Assembly (NCBI GenBank): GCA_004352715.1
Contig: SCFE01000054.1
Coordinates: 1,087,075 to 1,151,074, forward strand
DNA: 64,000 bases
Direction of reading: 5' to 3'
Source of the DNA: Hofstenia miamia
Taxonomy: Eukaryota; Xenacoelomorpha; Acoela
Below, piece after piece: positions 11,984 to 24,800 of this stretch; within the stretch, counting starts at the first letter, position 1, and each line of letters starts with the position of its first letter. Below the pieces are notes generated by a model. The model was not told the DNA's origin, searched no databases, and saw only the letters and a list, made by a program, of their open reading frames with translations. Made by a program: the position numbers and the translations under genes.

Positions 11984-12983
11984 NNNNNNNNNNNNNNNNN
12001 NNNNNNNNNNNNNNNNNNNNNNNNNNNNNNNNNNNNNNNNNNNNNNNNNNNNNNNNNNNNNNNNNNNNNNNNNNNNNNNNNNNNNNNNNNNNNNNNNNNN
12101 NNNNNNNNNNNNNNNNNNNNNNNNNNNNNNNNNNNNNNNNNNNNNNNNNNNNNNNNNNNNNNNNNNNNNNNNNNNNNNNNNNNNNNNNNNNNNNNNNNNN
12201 NNNNNNNNNNNNNNNNNNNNNNNNNNNNNNNNNNNNNNNNNNNNNNNNNNNNNNNNNNNNNNNNNNNNNNNNNNNNNNNNNNNNNNNNNNNNNNNNNNNN
12301 NNNNNNNNNNNNNNNNNNNNNNNNNNNNNNNNNNNNNNNNNNNNNNNNNNNNNNNNNNNNNNNNNNNNNNNNNNNNNNNNNNNNNNNNNNNNNNNNNNNN
12401 NNNNNNNNNNNNNNNNNNNNNNNNNNNNNNNNNNNNNNNNNNNNNNNNNNNNNNNNNNNNNNNNNNNNNNNNNNNNNNNNNNNNNNNNNNNNNNNNNNNN
12501 NNNNNNNNNNNNNNNNNNNNNNNNNNNNNNNNNNNNNNNNNNNNNNNNNNNNNNNNNNNNNNNNNNNNNNNNNNNNNNNNNNNNNNNNNNNNNNNNNNNN
12601 NNNNNNNNNNNNNNNNNNNNNNNNNNNNNNNNNNNNNNNNNNNNNNNNNNNNNNNNNNNNNNNNNNNNNNNNNNNNNNNNNNNNNNNNNNNNNNNNNNNN
12701 NNNNNNNNNNNNNNNNNNNNNNNNNNNNNNNNNNNNNNNNNNNNNNNNNNNNNNNNNNNNNNNNNNNNNNNNNNNNNNNNNNNNNNNNNNNNNNNNNNNN
12801 NNNNNNNNNNNNNNNNNNNNNNNNNNNNNNNNNNNNNNNNNNNNNNNNNNNNNNNNNNNNNNNNNNNNNNNNNNNNNNNNNNNNNNNNNNNNNNNNNNNN
12901 NNNNNNNNNNNNNNNNNNNNNNNNNNNNNNNNNNNNNNNNNNNNNNNNNNNNNNNNNNNNNNNNNNNNNNNNNNNNNNNNNNN
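11984..12983. other. Assembly gap, 1000 N
   Basis: Exactly 1000 N, the usual placeholder for a gap of unknown size. Long open frames that cross it are artefacts. P450 copy B exon 1, if present, would be expected here. Confidence 0.98.
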
Positions 12984-14026
12984 TTCTAAAAAACACTCTA
13001 TTTGGGACATTTACAAAGTTATTTTTCTACATAGCCTCCATCCAATTCGTAGAACTTCTGTAAGAGATGTTTCCACTGAAAAATTCCGCATTGGTAGAAT
13101 TNTGGGCTGTAAGGAGGGTGTGAAATCACTTCCCAGCAAAATTCACGTATAACTGCTCTAACAGACTTGGCAGTGTGAGCTGGTGCATTGTCATGATGGA
13201 GCAAGATTTGACGATCCAGCTTTCCTTTGCACTTTTTGGCCAATACAGTCTTCAGCTTACTTAAAACTCCTTCATAGTAACTTGCAGTAATTGTTTGTTG
13301 TCCTTAGAGGAAATCTATTAAGATCATTCCATTTTTATCCCAAAACACCGTCGCCCTGATTTTTTTTACCTGACCTCTTGGGAGCCATTGTTTGGATTGT
13401 TTTTTGTTTTCTTGGTCATACTGGTAAATCCAAGTTTCATCACCAGTGATGACCCGTTTAAAAAATTTGGCCTTATTTGTTTCAATCCTAGTGAAAAGGG
13501 ACAATTAATGATCTGATCTCTGAACCATCTGATCTTCAGTCATAATTGCGAAAGTTGAACCAGTTGAAATACCGATTTCATTGACAATTTCAACAACTTT
13601 TATTCGTCTGTCCTCCACAATAAGATTTCTTACAAGCTCAAGATTTTGGGCATTCTTTGATGTGGATGGCCTTCCTTCTCTTGGATTTTCTTCAAGCTCT
13701 TCCCTACCATCCTTAAATCGCTTGATCCAGCTATAAACAACGGCTCTGGACGGAGAGGAGTCCCCATAAACATTGTTAAAAGCTTTAATAATTTTAAAAG
13801 GTTTCTATTGGTTTTGTTAAAAATTTATTTTTGCTTGGATCTCAAATTGGTTCATTTTTGGGGTAAATGATGTGAGTAACTCTCTGAAGAACAAAACTAG
13901 AATGAAAAAATTTGTCAAAATTGTTCGAGAAATATCAAAATCACGATTATACATGATTTCACACACTAAACAGACTCATTTCAAATTTATGGTATTTGCC
14001 TTAGAACTTTTTGAATAATCCTCGTA
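12984..14026 (-). mobile_element. Mariner element B, left end lost in gap
   Basis: Duplicate of mariner A. The right terminal repeat (14000-14026, ending ...AATAATCCTCGTA) is kept and is the inverse of the left terminus of copy A. A single N at 13102 joins two contigs and removes about 130 bases relative to copy A, so the left part is also an imperfect assembly. Confidence 0.78.
13019..13855 (-). pseudogene. Mariner transposase pseudogene B
   Basis: Same family as copy A. It keeps the segment WIYQYDQENKKQSKQW (13395-13440) that copy A has lost, but lacks about 55 bases near 13526 that copy A has. The motif HHDNAPAHTAKSV is present; the third catalytic motif falls on the single N at 13102. 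Copies A and B therefore carry complementary lesions. Confidence 0.75.
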
Positions 14027-15635
14027 TATCATATTTATAAATTTGTAAAATATATTTGAAATATTGGTGATGCATTAGTAAATTTACAAAACTTTAATAA
14101 ATTTGTATCAATATTTTCAATGTCTATCATTACATAAATATTAAAGCCCTTACAAAACTTGTTTAAAATGTATATAATTGAACTAAAAAAATTTTAAAAT
14201 GTGAAAATGGAAAGTGTGTTAGCGTCCCCTTTGGAGTATATGGTTTTATAGATGGAAGGGGGCTCAGCCCCCTTCCAATCACCTCTGATATATATATATA
14301 TATATATATATGCCTAGAGCAGACTTAGAAACCGAAACGGATCACAAACTTTTTGGACCTGACCCAACTCAACACGAATGATATGTAGAAACGTATCAAT
14401 CAATCCTAAATTTGAAAAGACTGAATCAGACTTTGTAATATGAATAGAAGGAATTACTCATTTCAAGAATATTTTAAATGCTAAGAACAAATTTAAAAAC
14501 TAAAGCTAGCAAAATAAACTTAATAAAATGTTTGAAAATAATTAATTGTAAGAAATCTAATAATTTATGAAAGTAGTTTGTATTCCAAACAGACACCGAT
14601 CTTTTACTATGACAAAAGCTTAACGGATTAGGTTAAGTACGGAAGAAAATTGTTTTATGGAGTTAAAACTAGAGTTCAAGGCGTTTTAGATTAATCTCAA
14701 TGAAGATTCCGTTTGCAATATGTAACCAAAGCATACAAAAACATGCTTGCTTTCACCTATAACTAGTTAGCCAGTGTCGGAAAAATAATTGTTTGGTATA
14801 CATTCGTTGTCATATGACAAACCTTTTGCATATAGCACATCGTTCAATTGCTCAATGTAGATGTAATCAATATAAATTAATGTAAACGTTATTTTATAAA
14901 TCGACATGTCCCGATTTATTTAGAAACCGTCCATCCGACATGACCCGGGTCCGACAAAAAGTTTACCCGTCCTGGAATGGCTTACACTGAGATTCTTTCA
15001 GGAGAATTAACAATAAGATATGTGTTTGGTAATACTGCATTTTTTAGATTTAATCATTCACGCATTATATTCTATCCAAATTTTGTTGGCTATTGGCTGC
15101 TAAAAGAAACTGTTTATTTATTTTTTCTTACTAATATAATTTAAAATTAAGGTATATATTTGAACTGATGTCCAATGAATAACCAAGAATCAAAATATGT
15201 ACATGTACATAAAAACAATATGACAGAAATGGAAAAAATATGTTGTATAATTGTTTTTATCTTTTGAGTTACAGTATGATGCAATGGAATTTTCACAGCA
15301 GTACGGGTGTGAACAGGTTTCAATCTAAATCCAAATACATTTTTTGTGAGCTAAAATAATGTATAAATTATTCTTATGATCATTTGAAAATAAATCTAAA
15401 TCTTAGTTCATTATAAATTACGTACATTGCGCATTTAATCAATTAATCTTTAATTTTTCCACTGAAATCACCCACTTATTATTAGTCGCTCATAAAGCTC
15501 TTTTTATTTTGACAATTATTTTTGTAAATTTAGTCCAAAGAAATTTCCAAATCAACGAATTTCTTGAGATAACAGGGTCTTTGTCATATGACATAATTAT
15601 CAAAACATTTTAACTTCATTTACTATTGGTTTTAG
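14027..15635 (+). other. P450 B intron sequence upstream of exon 2
   Basis: Colinear with intron 1 of copy A, including the hairpin at 14254-14276 and the TA run near 14288. It contains about 100 bases after the mariner that copy A has deleted. No exon 1 equivalent was found. Confidence 0.6.
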
Positions 15636-18600
15636 ACAAACGTGATTTCACTAGTAATCGAAGAAATTGGTTTGCATTTGTGCGAGATCCCATAGCAGTA
15701 AAAGGAGTTCTTTTTACAAATGGAGATATTTGGAAGGCCAACCGTCGAGCTAGTCTACAATACTTGCGAGAGAAAAAGAAAGCAGCTTTTGATGAAGTGG
15801 TAGATATATTATACATTTTTGTTTATAAGCTGTGGTTTTCACCTGCTACAATTTAGAAATTAATATTTCAATAATTTCAAATAGATTTTATTCAGGGCTG
15901 CTCAAAAATTAATTTTAATTTAATTGAAAAAAATTTTCTTTAAAATCCATTAAAGGAAATAGGGAGGGGGAAGGAATATAAGCTAAGTTATGGCCATTAA
16001 TGGAGAATTAATTGCCATTTTAGAAGTACAAATGATATTGCGGAAATTGATTAAATTAATATTTTTTCATATCAAATCTTTCAAATATTTGTGAAGTGTA
16101 ATTAAATTGAATGTATGAATTTGGATTTGCATACTGAAACATTGGAATTAATGTATCAAGAAGTAGGCATCAATGACATTTATTTCCGTATTTCATACTG
16201 CATAGTTGCTGCACAATGAAAATTTAACATGGGGCCCTGCTACACCATCATATTGAAAACCGCTACAGATAATCCTTGCAACCGCACTCGTTTTTCTAGG
16301 GGAAAATTGTCAATGAAATTTTAAATTTGAAAAGATTTAGGATAAATGTGGAGGGTTTGTGATTTGTTTGGGTTAAAAAAATACCACCCCACTGTGATAG
16401 AATTGACATCACAAATAGTAAGTCATTAATGGTCCGACAAAGAGCCACTGTAGTTGAAATTAATGGTAAGCGACCACTGGGGAATTAATGGTTCAGTGAT
16501 TTATATCCGCCAATGTCCCATTGGTGAGTCAATGGTCCATTGTTGGCTAACATTAGGTTTTAGATTACATGGCATTGCTTTTATATGTAAAACGACCATT
16601 TTTTATCGCTAAGCAGGTCAAACAAAACAAGAGCTGTCATACTAGATTATGTTATCAGCTACTGAAGGCTAAGTAAATTCATTTTTTATAAAAATTGAAT
16701 AATTGTAAATCACTATAATTAATATTTGTTCGCTAGATGACAGATCGTTTCAGTGATGCTATTAATAGACCATTATCGCAACTTTAATGGCTATAAGAAA
16801 CTGATAAATAATACTTTTGGCTAAATGAAAGATAACTTTATGTAATACATATATTATATACAATAATATAATATGTTCTATGTAAAATTGGGAAATTTTC
16901 AATTTTTTAAGACTTTATTGGTTGGTTATGGTTGGCAAATTAATGGCAATTATTGGCCATTGATTCAATTAATGATCTATTAGTCATCCACCAATGCTTG
17001 GTATTTAGGAGGAATTCACTGGTTGCGATTGGTCAATGAGCATTGATATCAAAAATATATTTTGTGGCCATACGTTTTCAGTTCATATCCATCTCATATT
17101 TTAGGTATGCTAGAAATTAAGTCTGGAAGACCACTTGCTGACATTGAAAAACCTAAGCTGAATTTGAGTAGTTTACAGAAAACGAATGTAAATTTTGCAA
17201 TGAAAAAATGGAAGATTTCCTTGGAATTAACTTAATTGGTTCTTAAATTTTCTTGACCTTAAATATTTCATATTGCCTACACCAATAGTGTATTTAAAGT
17301 AAAATAAAGGAAGATTTTCTATATTAAATTCAAATAAAAATATTAATCACGATATCTTTACAAAAACTATGGCACTTAGTAGTATGTTTATCATAAAAAT
17401 ATTTTTCGTAATAATAGCATAAGATCTAATCAAGATTTAGCTCTTCATCAATTAATAACACTCTTGATTTGATTTTTCTTGAAATAATTTATTGTATGCA
17501 TTAGGATTGTGAAAGGTTTGGGTCGATCCAAAGTAACTCATGAGTTGGGTCACTTTTCTTACAAAACTTTCGAGTCTGGTTGAGTCAAACAAGAAAACGA
17601 CTTGGTCTTGAAACATTTCCAAGTGAATTTCACCACTAATAAACACCATTGTCGTCAGTTATTGAGATGTAAAATTAAGGAGTTGAGTACATAAGAATTC
17701 AATATAATTATCTATATAATTTAGAATCCTGTAATTTTAAACGAAAATATTTAATTAAAAATGTTCTACCGAATTTAATAGCAATTGGTTTATATATGCT
17801 GTTGCTAATTTATCATTTTCAAATGCTAATATAACAGTTACATCTTTAGATCCTTTGTGAGTCCTTCCATTTAGTTGAGCAAATCAAGTTGATACAACAT
17901 CTGAGGAAATGCCCTACAGAATTGTTTTCAATGGTAGCTGTGAATATCACTGCACAGTTAGTCATTGGTAAACGATATTCTTACGATGATAAAAACTTCC
18001 AATATTTTCGTCATTGCATTTACAGTTTTTTAATGAATTCATACAAGGTTGGTTATAGAGGATGTCTGCCGACCTTCACATATGGTTGGCCCATAATTGG
18101 AAGCAAGATGTGCCAAGAGTTGTTGTCCCAGTGGAGATTCGCCACCATGTTTATCAACGAGGAATTAATGCAACATAAAATTAGCAAGACTGCAGATGAT
18201 TTAATGTCGAGATTATTAGAAGATCGTGACGACGATTGCATTATTGGCATTTGCTTGGATTTGTTTTTTGGCACAGTAGATACAATTTCAGGAACCTTAT
18301 CTTGGTGCTTGTATCATTTAGCAAAAAATCCTAATCTTCAGCAAGAAATCCGCGCTGAAATTTCTGAAAATCTTGCTTCGCATTGTGATATTAAGAAATT
18401 AAAAGGCTTGGTAACATTCCAAGCTTTTCTCTCCGAATGTATGAGGAGGCATGTTGTATTTCCGTTTGGAGTAAGTCATTGTACTTCGAAATCCTTTGAA
18501 GTGAACAAATGGGTTATTCCTAAAGGTGTACCCTTATTCGCCTGTCTCGAAAATCTGATGTTTAATCCCAGTGTTTGGAAATGTCCTGGAGAATTTTTCA

Positions 18601-18827
18601 TTGAAAATTTCATTGAAAACAAGAAATATAATAAACCAAAAGAGTTTATTCCATTTAGTGTTGGTAGCCGATCATGTCTTGGTGAAAAACTCGCAAGTCG
18701 TGAACTGCAATTGCTGTTAGCAAATCTAATTAGAAGTTTTGAATTTTGTGATACAGAAGACCCACGGCAGATTTCTCCTTTTTTTAACTCACCAATGCCA
18801 TTTGGAATAAAAATAGAAGCTATATAA
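15636..18827 (+). CDS. Cytochrome P450 copy B, exon 1 not found
   Basis: Tandem paralogue of the P450 at 2755-9771. Exon 2 is 15636-15799 and exon 3 is 17850-18827, with the same borders and phases. WxxxR, ExxR (ECMR), FSVGSRSCLG and the odd helix I GTVDTI are all kept, and no stop was seen. I count about 13 replacements over the two exons (about 96% identity). Four lie within ten codons near 18580-18605, where KRPKEFCID becomes KCPGEFFIE. The membrane anchor exon is absent from visible sequence; it may lie in the gap at 11984-12983. So this is either a complete gene with a hidden first exon or a 5'-truncated pseudogene. Confidence 0.78.
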
Positions 18828-19271
18828 GTGTGTAAGCTGCATAAGTTTCAGAAAGAAAATGATATATCTTAAATACTTTACGTGGAGATAATTATTGGAA
18901 GTAGATTCTCAATTATGTAAATATGAATGATGCTATGGGCATTTCTGTACGATTTTATCAAACCTATTAATTTTATTATATTTAAATGTGCAAATATTAA
19001 TTGAGAATGATAATGATGTACATATGCTTTACATACAGTCAGGTTTTGCAAATTGAAAATATTGTTTCGAATTTGATTTTGATTTTATCAAAATAATTAC
19101 TCTTTTTTTAACTCTCCCATATCATTTGGTGGCCATTTTCAAATTTTTAAAAAGAAGTGAAAATTTTGTTAGCAACACCAATTTTTAGTCTATGCTAAAC
19201 AAGGTTATTGAGGAGCGTATACATTCACGTATATATATATATATATATATATAAATGTTTAAATATTTTTT

Positions 19272-19542
19272 CATAAATACACGAAAAAATGATTCTATTT
19301 CCAAAAGAAACTAAATTTATTAATTCGAAAAGAATATCATTTTACACAGATATAGTATATAAAGAGAGTAGTATGTACACACTATTAAATGTTATAAATG
19401 TTAATATTTTGTTGGGTATCCCTTTGCAGAACTTACTGCCTGAATCCGCCTAGGCATGGAATCAACTAGGTTATGAAGAAGTTCAGGTGTGATGACATGA
19501 TTCCATACTCTGATGATGGCACCAATTAAATCATTGCGAGTC
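19272..19542 (-). mobile_element. Truncated Tc1 copy with both termini missing
   Basis: Matches 10217-10486 of the complete Tc1 element, including the transposase C-terminus (KGYPTKY and stop). The outer 31 bases of the terminal repeat are replaced by TA-repeat and AT-rich bases, and everything beyond 19542 is lost. It is inactive. Confidence 0.85.
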
Positions 19543-20205
19543 CATGAATCGGGCGAATCAAGTAGTTAATCCTAGCCTTTGCACCAATTCTTTACCCACT
19601 CACTGGGCCTGTATTAGGCTTATTTTTTTAAGCTCGATTTTTGCAAATATCAACTTTTACCTTGTCAGGAACATTGTAAGTAACCAAGAAAATATTGTAT
19701 TTCTTTCTGATGAATGCCATAAATTTAGGTTTCATATTTGAAATGAGGCCTTGATAAAAAGTTTAAGTAAAATAAAGAAAATAAGGAAAGCTCTTTAGAT
19801 TCCAGAATTCTTAACTTATATTCCCCAAACATTTCAATCACTCATAAGTGCATCTTGTTTGGATGTAGATAAACTCTATTGTTTAAAATAATGACTTTCA
19901 ATGGTATATTCATTAGCATCGTTTTCATCACTGGTTCATGTAAAATTTGATTGGGCCAGATTAATTGACATTTCTACAGTTATTATAGTGCCCAGGGGCG
20001 CACCGAGCTTTTTTTCTGAGAAGAGTGACTATTCCATACATATATATATATATATATCATTGGCGTAGCTGATGTGATGCAGGTGACGCATTGTGCGTCA
20101 CCTTACAACCAATTAGGAAAAACAAAAATGCTCATTTCCTCATATTTTTTCATTTTTGTATCAAAACAACAGACAGTAAAATATAGGGTTACTTAGAGCA
20201 AAATA
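19543..20205. other. Unique sequence, no gene; two transposon-end-like motifs
   Basis: No gene is recognised. CAGGGGCGCACCGAGC at 19993 resembles an hAT terminus without a visible partner. After a TA run (20038-20057), a perfect 10-bp inverted repeat with a 3-base loop (AGGTGACGCA/TGCGTCACCT) lies at 20081-20103. Confidence 0.45.
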
Positions 20206-21205
20206 NNNNNNNNNNNNNNNNNNNNNNNNNNNNNNNNNNNNNNNNNNNNNNNNNNNNNNNNNNNNNNNNNNNNNNNNNNNNNNNNNNNNNNNNNNNNNNN
20301 NNNNNNNNNNNNNNNNNNNNNNNNNNNNNNNNNNNNNNNNNNNNNNNNNNNNNNNNNNNNNNNNNNNNNNNNNNNNNNNNNNNNNNNNNNNNNNNNNNNN
20401 NNNNNNNNNNNNNNNNNNNNNNNNNNNNNNNNNNNNNNNNNNNNNNNNNNNNNNNNNNNNNNNNNNNNNNNNNNNNNNNNNNNNNNNNNNNNNNNNNNNN
20501 NNNNNNNNNNNNNNNNNNNNNNNNNNNNNNNNNNNNNNNNNNNNNNNNNNNNNNNNNNNNNNNNNNNNNNNNNNNNNNNNNNNNNNNNNNNNNNNNNNNN
20601 NNNNNNNNNNNNNNNNNNNNNNNNNNNNNNNNNNNNNNNNNNNNNNNNNNNNNNNNNNNNNNNNNNNNNNNNNNNNNNNNNNNNNNNNNNNNNNNNNNNN
20701 NNNNNNNNNNNNNNNNNNNNNNNNNNNNNNNNNNNNNNNNNNNNNNNNNNNNNNNNNNNNNNNNNNNNNNNNNNNNNNNNNNNNNNNNNNNNNNNNNNNN
20801 NNNNNNNNNNNNNNNNNNNNNNNNNNNNNNNNNNNNNNNNNNNNNNNNNNNNNNNNNNNNNNNNNNNNNNNNNNNNNNNNNNNNNNNNNNNNNNNNNNNN
20901 NNNNNNNNNNNNNNNNNNNNNNNNNNNNNNNNNNNNNNNNNNNNNNNNNNNNNNNNNNNNNNNNNNNNNNNNNNNNNNNNNNNNNNNNNNNNNNNNNNNN
21001 NNNNNNNNNNNNNNNNNNNNNNNNNNNNNNNNNNNNNNNNNNNNNNNNNNNNNNNNNNNNNNNNNNNNNNNNNNNNNNNNNNNNNNNNNNNNNNNNNNNN
21101 NNNNNNNNNNNNNNNNNNNNNNNNNNNNNNNNNNNNNNNNNNNNNNNNNNNNNNNNNNNNNNNNNNNNNNNNNNNNNNNNNNNNNNNNNNNNNNNNNNNN
21201 NNNNN
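20206..21205. other. Assembly gap, 1000 N
   Basis: Placeholder gap. The VWD gene block begins at the very next base, so the 5' exons of that gene are hidden or absent. Confidence 0.98.
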
Positions 21206-21364
21206 ATTGAGTTGTTTGCCTGAAGTCTCCTGTTTTCCAGGTTATTATTAGTTTTACAGCATAAATTGCGTGAGAACTTCTAAGCAGTTATTTATAGATT
21301 TCTTCCAATGAATGTGGGTTGTTAAAAGTATGATTCTCGGAGTTAATTTTTTAAATCGATTTAG

Positions 21365-21897
21365 GCTCTCAATGTTCAATGCGGTACTAATGGTGCAACC
21401 TGTGCGAGAGAAGCCGCAATTTATATTAGAAACACAACGGTGATTAAACTTTTGGCAAGATCAGAAATTGAGATTAATGGAGAAACCATCTCAAGCAGTG
21501 AGGAAGGTTACTTTTATCAGCGATCTAACGGCATCAGGATCGACAGACCCGGCCTTTTCACTGTAGTAAAAGTTAATATGGCTGACATAAAGTTCAAAAT
21601 TACTTGGAACGGAGGTAAAGTTTTGAAATATTTTATTATTGATTATAAGAGCTTTTGTAATTTTTTTGTGGAAAACTAAGTTATGACAATATTTTAGCGA
21701 CCTCATTGTATATTTACTTGAATCCTATACACAAAAACAATGTGCGTGGTATGTGTGGCAACTACAATGATAACGGTATTGATGATTATCTTCAAAGTAA
21801 TGGAATCACCCAGACATCTGCCAATGTTATGGAATTTGGAAAATCATGGCAATTGGATGATGCATGCCCGGAGCCTGTTGTATTACCTGTTACAATA
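21365..21897 (+). CDS. VWD domain exons (exons 1-2 of the visible gene)
   Basis: Exon 1 reads VQCGTNGATCAREAAIYIRN and continues with a beta-rich segment typical of VWD. Exon 2 has RGMCGNYNDNGIDDYLQSNG and FGKSWQLDDACPE, the usual end of a VWD domain. The 83-base intron joins them in phase 1. The first visible exon starts inside the domain, so at least one exon lies upstream. Confidence 0.85.
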
Positions 21898-24800
21898 GTA
21901 TGTTCAGAAATCATTAACATAATATTGCATAATATAACATATTCTGTCCTTCCACAGTAAATGCGATAGAATCAAAAATATTAGTCTCAATTGAAAATTC
22001 TGTGTAGGGAAACCTCTACTGATATGTATTAGTATATTAATCAAGTATTTTTTGTTGTTTTGATATTGTAATATTAGCATATATAGTACAGGATTTTAAA
22101 ATTTACATACTAAGCTTTTTCCTTTATTGATTTTGAAGCAATTCAGGCTTGTACATGACGATGTACTGTTGCTGCCGCTGTGTATTTTCGTTTTTGATTA
22201 ATGAACTCGAGCTGGGTCGCATACTGTGACGTTGAATATTTTAAATTTAAAATGGATACATAATGTCCATTATAGCTTTCTGGAAAAATGAGAAAACTCT
22301 TCATTGTAGAAATTTTCAGTAGCTTCCAATTCCTCGAATAATATAACATTTGAGATTTCTAACATTGTTAAAACATTAAACGTGTACATTTAGGCTATGT
22401 TTATTACCAAATAACATCCTATTGGTTTAAAATTTTTTACATTTGGTAATGTCTTTATCATATTTACTCCAAGAATCTTTTTTAGGAATCAAAAATGAAA
22501 ATTTACATTTCGATGTTTTATACGATTTTTTTTTAGAATTAGTGCTTTCTTGCATGTAGCCTTAGTAAATGTTGAAGTGTTGTGGATCCATTCTATAACG
22601 TGAATTCTTGTATTTAGCTAAACCATAATAAGCTTACTTGGGCTCAAACAATGTGCGCGAAGATAAATGATGTGGAGACGTTTGGAGAGTGCCATAAGTT
22701 GTTACCGCAACTTCTTTACTATCAGGACTGTATGTTTGACTCGCAATCATGCGATCGTGGTGGTGACTGCGAATGTCTTTGTACAGCAGTTCAGAGGTAC
22801 GCAGACGAATGTTGTATTAAACATCATGTTTGTGTAGATTGGAGAAATGAACATTATTGCCGTAAGCTTTTTCAAATTTAAGTTAAATACTTCATGCATT
22901 CGAAATTTAGCTCAAGTATTAAGCTTCATCCTATTAAATAATAAATACGTTCTATAGTACGAATTCCCTGTTTAATATACATTAAATGATATTAAGATGC
23001 ATGCAATAAATCATCATTTGAAGAAATCTATAGTACGAATTCCCTGTTTAATACATTAAATGATATTAAGATGCATGCAATAAATCACCATTTGAAGAAA
23101 TTTTGCAATACAGTTTGTACGTATCATACTGTATGTAGCCAAAGGTGGACATGGAATAAGGTCGTATCCACAACTATAGAATTGGGATATCTAAAGTCAG
23201 TCCACATCTGCTAATGCAGAATTAGCATCCATGAAATGCAATCCACGAACTTTAATTGCAATTTTAAGAATTATTGTTTTTATAAATTTGAGAATTAATT
23301 TTTGCTTTTCAAATTTATTCCAATAGGATGCGGTTTGTTGCAGTTAAGGATGGTCGCCCGCTTTTTCTGGCGACAAGGGGAAATGCATGAGTTGATATCT
23401 ATTTATGAACTTAATATGTTGTTTTGCAATGATGAAATTACAATTATAACTGATGTACCAGAATAATAATAAACCACAATTACCACGCTGATTCCAAGTT
23501 TTAGAGCAAAACAGCTAAGCACATCAGTGATAAACCACTTAATATGGAAAAAACGGTAATACAAATTTCTAATGTCCAGATTCCTCAGTAAAACCACAAC
23601 AAAGTTATATCACTTGATCCGAATGCCGTATTCTCTTCAAATGTTGCAATTCACATTCGAGTGGACGTAAATTATCCATAAATATGCATAGACGTATCCA
23701 ATCCATATCCATCTTTGCATATAACTCTGATTTGCTGAAATAAATATTTTAAATGGTGTTCTATGACCTAACCGTGTGCTAGTTACAATATATAAATGTT
23801 AGTGTTAATTCTCAACTTTAAATGCCGACACATAAATCGATGTAATGTTAAGAAAACATGTATACATAGCTGGAGCTCTATGTTCTGATTTTAGAAGACA
23901 TCTATGAAAATTAAGCGGATAATTATGTATCTATGTAACAGCTATTTAGCCTGTGGCTGTGACTATTGCGAAGAAGAAGACTATTTTATTCAAATCAACA
24001 ATACTACTCATCGCTTGAATATAACCTGTCCGGTGTATAGAATCTGTGGACCCGCATGTCCTCTCACCTGTCAGAACTATGTGTCACAAGAAGCTGAACC
24101 TTGTGCAGATAATAACTGTTATGAAGGTTGTTTCTGCAAACCAGGCTATGTGTTTGACGGTAAGAAATTTTGTTTTAAAATCAATATGTTTCGCTAAAAG
24201 CAGCATTTGATCTTTAAGAGTTTGTTACTTCTATTAGGACTGTAATAATTACGAAAATCTGTAATCGGTTAATCGCCAAAAAATCTGTAATTTGATTGAA
24301 GCATTTGATTTAAAAAACTGGAAAGTATTATAATGAAGAAAAACATTCGTAGATCGCCACTATGAATTTGTAGCTCAAGTATCAACTTTGTAGGAAGTAT
24401 GAAAATACATAGTAATTTATAATTAGGATAGCCTGTAGCAAACCTTTTGTATTCTAAATTTATGTATGCATGCAAAGGAAGCAATTTACCAATTGGCGAG
24501 TAATCCATTGCATTTGTAAAATGGATTAATACGGCGGCACCGATTAATTCATTGTTACAGGCCTAATTTCTACGTACTCAGCAGTTAATATAATTCGTAA
24601 AGTTAAGAAATCCAGGAAATTTTAAAAATTATTTCTTTAAACTTTCCTAATCCTGTTTATATGCTATAGAACTAGAACAAATTTAAAAAATAAAACAATG
24701 CACCAAACCAATTAAAATAGTTATTTTCGTGGTATTGATGCAGATACAGAAAGATTAATTACTGGCTGTTGTTAACACAGCATATATGATTATCTTCATA

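Larger units (their letters stand above)
12984..19542 (+). repeat. Tandem duplication block, copy B (P450 plus TEs)
   Basis: Homologous to 3935-10486. Homology begins at the first base after the gap and ends at 19542, in the middle of the Tc1 transposase region, where the sequence turns unique (CATGAATCGGG...). The Tc1 insertion is at the same place relative to P450 exon 3 in both copies, so it predates the duplication. Confidence 0.8.

Noticed and set aside
11890-13152. Long open frames crossing the N gap on both strands
   Set aside because: They consist almost entirely of N; the same holds for the frames at 42751-43854 and 60135-60808.
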